Of a DNA stretch of 64,000 nt, positions 58,331 to 64,000 are shown one piece after another. Below the pieces are notes generated by a model. It saw only the letters and a list, made by a program, of their open reading frames with translations. It made no database searches and was not told the DNA's origin. A program made the position numbers and the translations under genes. This DNA is from Photorhabdus bodei (GTDB lineage Bacteria > Pseudomonadota > Gammaproteobacteria > Enterobacterales > Enterobacteriaceae), in contig NZ_NSCM01000008.1 in assembly GCF_003287735.1 (NCBI RefSeq), positions 62,001 to 126,000 of the forward strand, in the 5' to 3' direction. The number at the start of each line of letters is the position of its first letter. Positions within the stretch are counted from its first letter, which is position 1.

Positions 58331-59141
58331 CAGAGTCCACCAAGGGCACTTTGCCCGTAAACGTTTCGGGCAGAACTTCTTAACCGATCAATTTGTCATT
58401 GATAGTATTGTTGCCGCTATCAATCCACAACCCGGCCAAGCAGTGTTAGAAATTGGCCCCGGTCTTGGTGCATTGACAGAACCGGTCGGCGAACGTATGG
58501 ATAAAATGACCGTGGTTGAACTCGACCGCGATTTAGCCGCACGTCTACAAGTTCATCCACAATTAAAAGATAAACTTACCATCATCCAGCAAGACGCCAT
58601 GACGGTTAGTTTTGGCGAATTGTCTCAGCAAAGAGGGAAGCCGCTACGCGTCTTTGGTAATTTACCTTATAATATTTCCACGCCGTTAATGTTCCACCTT
58701 TTCAGCTATACTGATGCTATTGCTGATATGCATTTTATGTTACAAAAAGAGGTGGTAAACCGTCTGGCAGCTGGCCCCGGAAGTAAAGCTTTCGGGCGTT
58801 TGAGTGTCATGGCCCAATATTATTGTCAGGTTATCCCTGTGCTGGAAGTACCGCCAACCGCGTTTACTCCCGCACCTAAAATCGATTCAGCCGTTGTACG
58901 TCTGGTACCGCACAAAAGCATACCGCACCCCGTCAAAAATATTCGTATGCTGAGCCGGATCACGACTCAAGCTTTCAACCAACGGCGTAAAACTATCCGT
59001 AACAGCCTCGGTGATCTTTTTACTGTAGAACAGCTAACAGAACTTGGTATCGATCCAAGTACTCGTGCAGAGAATATTTCTGTTGAGCAGTACTGTAAAA
59101 TGGCAAACTGGCTATCAGAACAACCTGAAATGCAGTCATAA
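58323..59141 (+). CDS. rsmA: 16S rRNA dimethyltransferase RsmA (KsgA)
   Basis: Dimethylates A1518 and A1519 of 16S rRNA, a late check in small-subunit assembly. 272 residues. SAM-binding motif [14 protein letters not shown] (about 41-53), motif [12 protein letters not shown], and N-terminal [11 protein letters not shown]. The ATG overlaps the pdxA coding end. The E. coli name is ksgA, in the same pdxA-rsmA-apaG-apaH order. Confidence 0.97.
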   Translation: MNNRVHQGHFARKRFGQNFLTDQFVIDSIVAAINPQPGQAVLEIGPGLGALTEPVGERMDKMTVVELDRDLAARLQVHPQLKDKLTIIQQDAMTVSFGELSQQRGKPLRVFGNLPYNISTPLMFHLFSYTDAIADMHFMLQKEVVNRLAAGPGSKAFGRLSVMAQYYCQVIPVLEVPPTAFTPAPKIDSAVVRLVPHKSIPHPVKNIRMLSRITTQAFNQRRKTIRNSLGDLFTVEQLTELGIDPSTRAENISVEQYCKMANWLSEQPEMQS

Positions 59142-59153
59142 CAGGAGTCAATT

Positions 59154-59531
59154 ATGATTAATACGCCCAGGGTTTCTATTCAGGTACAAAGTGTTTATGT
59201 AGAAAGCCAATCGTGTCCCGATCAACGGCGTTTCGTTTTTGCCTATACAGTTACTATTCGAAATCTTGGGCGCGAACTGGTTCAGTTAATTAATCGTTAC
59301 TGGCTGATTACCAATAGCGATAGCCATCAAACGGAAGTTCAAGGGGAAGGTGTTGTTGGTGAGCAACCCATAATCCAGCCAGGTACCGAATACCGTTACA
59401 CCAGCGGCGCGATATTGGAAACGCCCTTGGGTACTATGGAAGGCCATTATGAAATGGTTGACCACAATGGCGAACCATTTCGCGTTGCCATTCCGGTTTT
59501 CCGTCTGGCTATCCCAACGCTGATTAATTGA
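59154..59531 (+). CDS. apaG: ApaG (CorD) protein
   Basis: 125-residue single-domain protein with an immunoglobulin-like beta-sandwich, the ApaG/F-box-associated fold. Recognisable [36 protein letters not shown] and [18 protein letters not shown]. Its biochemical role is not settled; it is linked to cobalt and magnesium resistance in Salmonella. 12 bp after rsmA with a GGAG ribosome site; apaH starts 2 bp beyond its stop. Confidence 0.95.
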   Translation: MINTPRVSIQVQSVYVESQSCPDQRRFVFAYTVTIRNLGRELVQLINRYWLITNSDSHQTEVQGEGVVGEQPIIQPGTEYRYTSGAILETPLGTMEGHYEMVDHNGEPFRVAIPVFRLAIPTLIN

Positions 59532-59533
59532 TT

Positions 59534-60361
59534 ATGTCTACATATCTCATTGGTGATATTCATGGCTGCTACCGTGAATTACGTGCTTTATTAACTAATG
59601 CTAATTTTGATCCTAAAAAGGATACATTGTGGTTAACGGGGGATTTAGTTGCCCGAGGCCCAAACTCTCTTAAAGTTCTCCGATATGTTAAACAGCTAGG
59701 TTCAGCCGTAAGAATGGTATTAGGTAATCACGATCTCCATTTATTGGGCGTTTATGCCGGGATCAGCCGTAATAAACCTAAAGATAAAATTGATACGTTA
59801 CTATCTGCACCAGATGCCGATGAATTAATTAATTGGCTACGCAAACAACCATTACTACAGTTCGATGATGATCTAAAACTGCTCATGACACATGCCGGTA
59901 TTACGCCTCAATGGGATTTGGAAACAGCCAAAATGTGTGCTAGCGAAGTTGAAACCATGCTCAACAGTAGTTGTTACCCTCTGTTTCTCAATTCCATGTA
60001 TGGGGATATGCCAAACAACTGGTCACCAGAACTCTCTGGGCTGGCACGTTTACGTTTCAGTACTAATGCATTGACACGTATGCGTTACTGTTTTCCAAAT
60101 GGTCAGTTAGACATGTTGTGCAAAGATAAGCCCGAAAACGCGCCTGCGCCGCTAAGACCTTGGTTTGAACTGGAACGGCAGATCCCATCAGAGTATGCCA
60201 TCGTTTTTGGTCACTGGGCATCATTGGAAGGCCAGGGAACACCCGAAAGGTTTTATGCATTAGATACAGGCTGCTGTTGGGGAGGACAACTGACGATGTT
60301 ACGTTGGGAAGATAAGCAATATTTTACACAATCATCGTTACCGGCAGTAAAACAGCATTAA
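59534..60361 (+). CDS. apaH: Diadenosine tetraphosphatase (ApaH)
   Basis: Metallophosphoesterase that splits Ap4A symmetrically into two ADP and also removes Np4 RNA caps. 275 residues from the ATG at 59534; a TTG two codons upstream opens the same frame but [11 protein letters not shown] fits the family start. Metal motifs [19 protein letters not shown] and GNHDLHLL are intact, with LMTHAG downstream. Last gene of the surA-pdxA-rsmA-apaG-apaH run; convergent with folA. Confidence 0.96.
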   Translation: MSTYLIGDIHGCYRELRALLTNANFDPKKDTLWLTGDLVARGPNSLKVLRYVKQLGSAVRMVLGNHDLHLLGVYAGISRNKPKDKIDTLLSAPDADELINWLRKQPLLQFDDDLKLLMTHAGITPQWDLETAKMCASEVETMLNSSCYPLFLNSMYGDMPNNWSPELSGLARLRFSTNALTRMRYCFPNGQLDMLCKDKPENAPAPLRPWFELERQIPSEYAIVFGHWASLEGQGTPERFYALDTGCCWGGQLTMLRWEDKQYFTQSSLPAVKQH

Positions 60362-60366
60362 GCCAG

Positions 60367-60396
60367 ACACGCCGTGAAAAAAGCTCATCGGCGTGT
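60367..60396. terminator. Bidirectional terminator hairpin between apaH and folA
   Basis: ACACGCCG (60367-60374) pairs with CGGCGTGT (60389-60396), with inner TGA/TCA pairing around an A-rich loop. Placed symmetrically between the two convergent stops. Confidence 0.6.
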
Positions 60397-60404
60397 TCTA
60401 TCAA

Positions 60405-60890
60405 TCACAGACGACGTTGTAAAATCTCAAAACAGTAGCTGTGAGAATTTAATTCATCGGCATCATGGTACTCAGTAAATTCAGAATCCCATTCATCCGG
60501 TTCATAGTCAGGAAAATGTGTATCACCTATCACTTCTGCATCAATGTGAGTCAGGTACATACGACTCGCTCGTGAAATAAATTGGTCATAAACTTTACCA
60601 CCACCCATGACCATAACCTCTTCTGCATCACCTGCTACAGCCAGTGCTTCATCAACTGAACTGACCCAAGTTACACGCTCGTCATTACCCAGCTGACTAC
60701 TCAATACAATATTGAGTCGGCCGGGTAACGGGCGACCTATGGATTCATAAGTCACCCTCCCCATAATAACGGGTTTATTCAATGTATTACGTTTAAACCA
60801 GGCTAGATCCCCCGGTAGATTCCACGGCATTTTATTCTCCATGCCGATAACCCGATCCATAGCTAAAGCAGCGATCAAGCTGATATTCAT
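60405..60890 (-). CDS. folA: Dihydrofolate reductase
   Basis: Reduces dihydrofolate to tetrahydrofolate with NADPH; the trimethoprim target and the recycling partner of ThyA. 161 residues (E. coli 159). N-terminal [14 protein letters not shown] with [13 protein letters not shown] (Met20 loop and catalytic Asp), then [25 protein letters not shown] and [12 protein letters not shown]. Convergent with apaH, as in E. coli. Confidence 0.97.
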   Translation of the reverse strand: MNISLIAALAMDRVIGMENKMPWNLPGDLAWFKRNTLNKPVIMGRVTYESIGRPLPGRLNIVLSSQLGNDERVTWVSSVDEALAVAGDAEEVMVMGGGKVYDQFISRASRMYLTHIDAEVIGDTHFPDYEPDEWDSEFTEYHDADELNSHSYCFEILQRRL

Positions 60891-61069
60891 TAAGCCACCT
60901 TAATAGGCAAATAGTATAAAAATTGATGACACTATACGGAAAGGGATGTACCCAGTCGATAGGCTCAACGCTTTCTTAAGTACAAAAGATTAATTTATAC
61001 TTGGTTTATTACTTAAGACATTTATTGATCAAAATAATAACAAAGCTAATATTAACCATAGGGTACATT

Positions 61070-61684
61070 ATGCTGGAAACATCACTAGTCGTCATCATTA
61101 TCTCAACGTTGGGTATGCTCTCTCCCGGCCCCGATTTCTTTCTGGTAGTCAAAAATGCCATACGTTATCAACGTTCTGCCGCCATGATGACAGTTGCGGG
61201 CTTAATCGCCGCTATCACTTGTCATATGGCTTACTGTGTCGCCGGGTTGGCTATTGTTATCACCACAACGCCGTGGCTATTTAATCTGATGAAATATGCC
61301 GGAGCGGCTTATCTTATTTGGATCGGGATCAATAGCTTGCTTTCTCGCGGAGGCAATAGCATTCTCCTAGACAATCAGCCACGACAGATTATCACTTTCA
61401 AAAAAGCGTTTATGCAGGGGTTCTTATGTAATTTGCTCAATCCCAAAGCAACGTTGTTCTTCCTGGCAATATTTACTCAGTTTCTAAATATCAATTCTGG
61501 TGTTAGTGAAAAATTGTGTTATGCCTCTATTATCTGGGGATTGTCGGTCATCTATTGGCCACTGTTAGTCATATTGATCCAAAGCACACCGGTACGCCGC
61601 AGATTAGCTAAGGCTCAGAAGATCATCGATAAACTACTTGGCATTGTTTTGATTGGTTTAGGTGTCAAAGTGGCACTGGGATAA
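61070..61684 (+). CDS. LysE/RhtB-family amino-acid exporter
   Basis: 204 residues from the ATG at 61070 (MLETSLVVIIISTLGMLSPGPDFFLVV); the open frame from 61001 lacks homology upstream of this Met. Six hydrophobic helices and the family N-terminal motif SPGPDFFLVVKNAI are present, then GLIAAITCHMAYCVAGLA and FLCNLLNPKATLFFLAIF. Related to RhtB/RhtC threonine and homoserine exporters; substrate not predictable from sequence. Sits alone between folA and carB, a position not seen in E. coli. Confidence 0.9.
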   Translation: MLETSLVVIIISTLGMLSPGPDFFLVVKNAIRYQRSAAMMTVAGLIAAITCHMAYCVAGLAIVITTTPWLFNLMKYAGAAYLIWIGINSLLSRGGNSILLDNQPRQIITFKKAFMQGFLCNLLNPKATLFFLAIFTQFLNINSGVSEKLCYASIIWGLSVIYWPLLVILIQSTPVRRRLAKAQKIIDKLLGIVLIGLGVKVALG

Positions 61685-61970
61685 ATAAGCATTAACAAAG
61701 CCAATTTTTTCATTAATAACTTTGATAGGCAGGTTTTAAACTTACAGATAGTATTATTTTATTTTCTGATTTCTTTTCAACTCGCCTTGCTGCGGAAATT
61801 GGCGGCGGTGATGCCAAAGAGTTCGGATTACATCATTGAATCTGTCTAATCTATATGCAGATATTATCGACGATGTTGTATCAATAAACAGTCAGGGCTT
61901 GTGGCCTGAGATTCCAAAAGATTACAAAATACCTGATCATTACAATTATCTATCGGAAAAATAAATCATA
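61685..61970. other. Intergenic DNA with possible decayed coding remnant
   Basis: Two adjacent open stretches in different frames look coding-like: one reading FSTRLAAEIGGGDAKEFG up to a TGA near 61840, and one reading LYADIIDDVVSINSQGL then PEIPKDYKIPDHYNYLSEK up to a TAA at about 61964. Neither has a convincing start. They may be the two halves of a frameshifted gene fragment of unknown origin. Confidence 0.35.
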
Positions 61971-61990
61971 ACCCCAGCCACTGCTGGGGT
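61971..61990 (-). terminator. carB terminator
   Basis: ACCCCAG/CTGGGGT hairpin with a 6-base loop, followed on the minus strand by TATGATTTATTTTT, just beyond the carB stop. Confidence 0.75.
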
Positions 61991-62001
61991 CTGGTCAGAG
62001 A

Positions 62002-64000
62002 CTAACTATTAATCATCGCATGCATTTCCTGTACAGAAATCACCTGCTCAGTTGGATCGGCACTCAGTGCCATTGTTGTAGCAAATCCACCGTTTAATGT
62101 GGTGTCATAATGCACTTTATATTGCAGTGCACTGCGGCGAATAAGTTTGGAATCTTCAATCGCCTGACGACCCGCAGTCGTGTTTACAATATAGCTATAT
62201 TCACCATTTTTGGTTCTATCCTGAATATGCGGACGCCCTTCGTGAACTTTATTCACCAGACGAGGGTTAATCCCCGCTTCACCTAGCACAACCGCAGTAC
62301 CGTGAGTCGCATCCAGTTCAAAGCCCTGTTTCAGCAATTTAGCGGCCAAATCCACAACCCGGCCTTTATCACCTTCACGCACGGACAAAAGTGCTCTACC
62401 ATTTTGCGGCATTCTGGCGTTACATCCCAATAGTGCCTTTGAGAAAGCTTCGGCAAATGTACGCCCAACCCCCATCACTTCTCCGGTTGACCGCATTTCA
62501 GGCCCAAGAATCGGATCCACACCTGGGAATTTGTTGAAAGGCAATACAACTTCTTTCACCGAATAGTATGGTGGAATGATCTCCTGAGTTGCATCTTGCT
62601 CAACCAGAGATTGACCAACCATCACACGAGCCGCAACTTTCGCCAGTGGTAAACCAGTCGCTTTAGAAACAAATGGCACAGTACGAGCCGCACGCGGGTT
62701 GACTTCAATCAGATAAACTTCGTCATTCTTGACAGCAAACTGGACATTCATCAAGCCACGTACACCCAATTCAAACGCCAGTTCTTCTACCTGCTGACGC
62801 ATGACATCCTGGATTTCCTGACTTAGGGTGTAAGCAGGCAATGAACAAGCTGAGTCGCCGGAATGCACACCGGCCTGTTCAATATGTTCCATAATGCCGC
62901 CGATCAATACACGCTCACCGTCACAGATAGCGTCAACATCCACTTCCACTGCATCATCAAGGAAACAATCAAGCAATACTGGGGCATCATTAGAGACATT
63001 GACCGCCGTCTGGAAGTAACGACGTAGGTCAACTTCGTCATATACGATTTCCATCGCACGGCCACCCAAAACATAGGATGGACGAACCACCAACGGATAA
63101 CCCAGAATATTTGCCTTCTCAACTGCCCGTTCTATCGTGGTCACTGTGGCATTTTCGGGTTGTTTCAGGCCAAGGCGATTTACCGCCTGTTTAAAACGTT
63201 CACGATCTTCCGCACGATCAATCGCATCCGGGCTGGTACCAATAATGGGAACACCGGCAATTTCCAGTTCACGAGCTAATTTCAGCGGAGTCTGCCCACC
63301 ATATTGAACAATCACCCCTTTTGGCTGCTCAACACGCACAATCTCAAGAACATCTTCCAAAGTCACCGGTTCGAAATAGAGACGATCCGAAGTATCGTAA
63401 TCTGTTGAAACGGTTTCCGGGTTACAGTTCACCATGATGGTTTCATACCCATCTTCACGCAGTGCCAAGGCCGCATGAACACAACAATAGTCGAATTCAA
63501 TCCCCTGACCAATACGATTAGGGCCACCACCCAATACCATGATTTTTGGCTTGTCACTATTCGGATTAGCCTCACACTCATCTTCATAAGTGGAATACAT
63601 GTATGCAGTATCAGTCGCAAATTCCGCCGCACAGGTATCAACGCGCTTGTAAACCGGATACAGATTATATTTGTGGCGCAGTTTGCGGATCTCTTTTTCG
63701 GCCACACCGACTAGTTTCGCCAAACGTGCATCAGCAAAACCTTTACGCTTCAGATGGCGCAGGAAGTCGGCCGTCAAGCTGTTAATGCCCTGCTCTGCTA
63801 CTTGCTCTTCCAATCGCACGAGTTCTTCAATTTGCACTAAGAACCAGCGATCAATATCAGTCAGGTTAAAAACACCATCAACAGACATACCCGCACGGAA
63901 AGCATCCGCGATATACCAGATACGTTCAGCACCTGCATCTTTTAATTCGCGACGAATTTTAGTCAATGCTTCTGGATCATCTAAACTGACTTTCGGGTCA
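62002..64000 (-). CDS. carB: Carbamoyl-phosphate synthase large subunit, C-terminal part (5' end outside window)
   Basis: C-terminal 665 or so residues of CarB (about 1074 in full). CarB uses ammonia from CarA, bicarbonate and two ATP to make carbamoyl phosphate for arginine and pyrimidines, linking to argA in this window. Visible are the oligomerisation domain, the second ATP-grasp half ([75 protein letters not shown]) and the C-terminal MGS-like allosteric domain. The frame is open to the window edge; a TTG at 63966 is internal and not a start. Confidence 0.97.
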   Translation of the reverse strand, partial: DPKVSLDDPEALTKIRRELKDAGAERIWYIADAFRAGMSVDGVFNLTDIDRWFLVQIEELVRLEEQVAEQGINSLTADFLRHLKRKGFADARLAKLVGVAEKEIRKLRHKYNLYPVYKRVDTCAAEFATDTAYMYSTYEDECEANPNSDKPKIMVLGGGPNRIGQGIEFDYCCVHAALALREDGYETIMVNCNPETVSTDYDTSDRLYFEPVTLEDVLEIVRVEQPKGVIVQYGGQTPLKLARELEIAGVPIIGTSPDAIDRAEDRERFKQAVNRLGLKQPENATVTTIERAVEKANILGYPLVVRPSYVLGGRAMEIVYDEVDLRRYFQTAVNVSNDAPVLLDCFLDDAVEVDVDAICDGERVLIGGIMEHIEQAGVHSGDSACSLPAYTLSQEIQDVMRQQVEELAFELGVRGLMNVQFAVKNDEVYLIEVNPRAARTVPFVSKATGLPLAKVAARVMVGQSLVEQDATQEIIPPYYSVKEVVLPFNKFPGVDPILGPEMRSTGEVMGVGRTFAEAFSKALLGCNARMPQNGRALLSVREGDKGRVVDLAAKLLKQGFELDATHGTAVVLGEAGINPRLVNKVHEGRPHIQDRTKNGEYSYIVNTTAGRQAIEDSKLIRRSALQYKVHYDTTLNGGFATTMALSADPTEQVISVQEMHAMINS

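Noticed and set aside
63966..64000. Apparent start of carB at 63966
   Set aside because: It is a TTG codon inside a frame that continues to the window edge with CarB-like sequence ([16 protein letters not shown]).

Overview
The window looks like chromosomal DNA of an entomopathogenic member of the Enterobacterales, most likely Photorhabdus or a close relative in the Morganellaceae. The basis is E. coli-like proteins in E. coli-like order, AT-rich intergenic DNA, several ERIC repeats, and accessory toxin-type genes between housekeeping blocks. The genus is inferred; no database search was possible.

Layout: (1) 1-6190 follows the E. coli 63-min order: the 3' end of csdE, tcdA, mltA, three initiator tRNA genes, a broken addiction-module antidote gene, amiC and argA (with an ARG box). 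(2) 6191-20294 is an accessory island. Its genes all lie on the minus strand and read, in transcription order, as a type I secretion ABC transporter, an HlyD-type adaptor, five tandem paralogous lipoprotein genes (the third frameshifted), and a 2160-residue RTX exoprotein. That exoprotein combines an apparently circularly permuted papain-like N-terminus, a subtilase domain with a P domain, and RTX repeats. (3) 20295-39876 returns to the conserved order: recD-recB-ptrA-recC, the prepilin-like ppdC-ygdB-ppdB-ppdA cluster, a gap holding an ERIC element, a TnpB/IS605 remnant and a small ORF, then thyA-lgt-ptsP-rppH. (4) 39950-43460 is a TPP riboswitch followed by thiBPQ. (5) 43461-46075 is a second accessory patch: an orphan Hcp (type VI secretion) gene coupled to a lysozyme-like putative effector and a small membrane protein (probable immunity), a permease remnant and an ERIC element. 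(6) 46076-64000 matches the E. coli 1-min region: polB, rapA, rluA, djlA, lptD-surA-pdxA-rsmA-apaG-apaH, folA, a LysE-type exporter, and the C-terminal part of carB, which runs off the window.

How the genes work together: the core blocks cover double-strand break repair (RecBCD), peptidoglycan hydrolysis (MltA, AmiC), arginine, thiamine and pyridoxal synthesis, folate/thymidylate metabolism, RNA 5'-end processing, and outer-membrane biogenesis (LptD, SurA). The two accessory patches both look like secreted-effector systems with candidate protective partners. The larger, a dedicated T1SS plus a multi-domain RTX hydrolase plus an expanded lipoprotein array, is the best candidate here for an undescribed system. 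Its simplest reading is a type I-secreted antibacterial or host-directed hydrolase whose lipoproteins are immunity proteins or protease inhibitors; this is inference. ERIC copies have landed at functional boundaries: one supplies the last codons and stop of csdE, and another sits between the divergent djlA and lptD genes.
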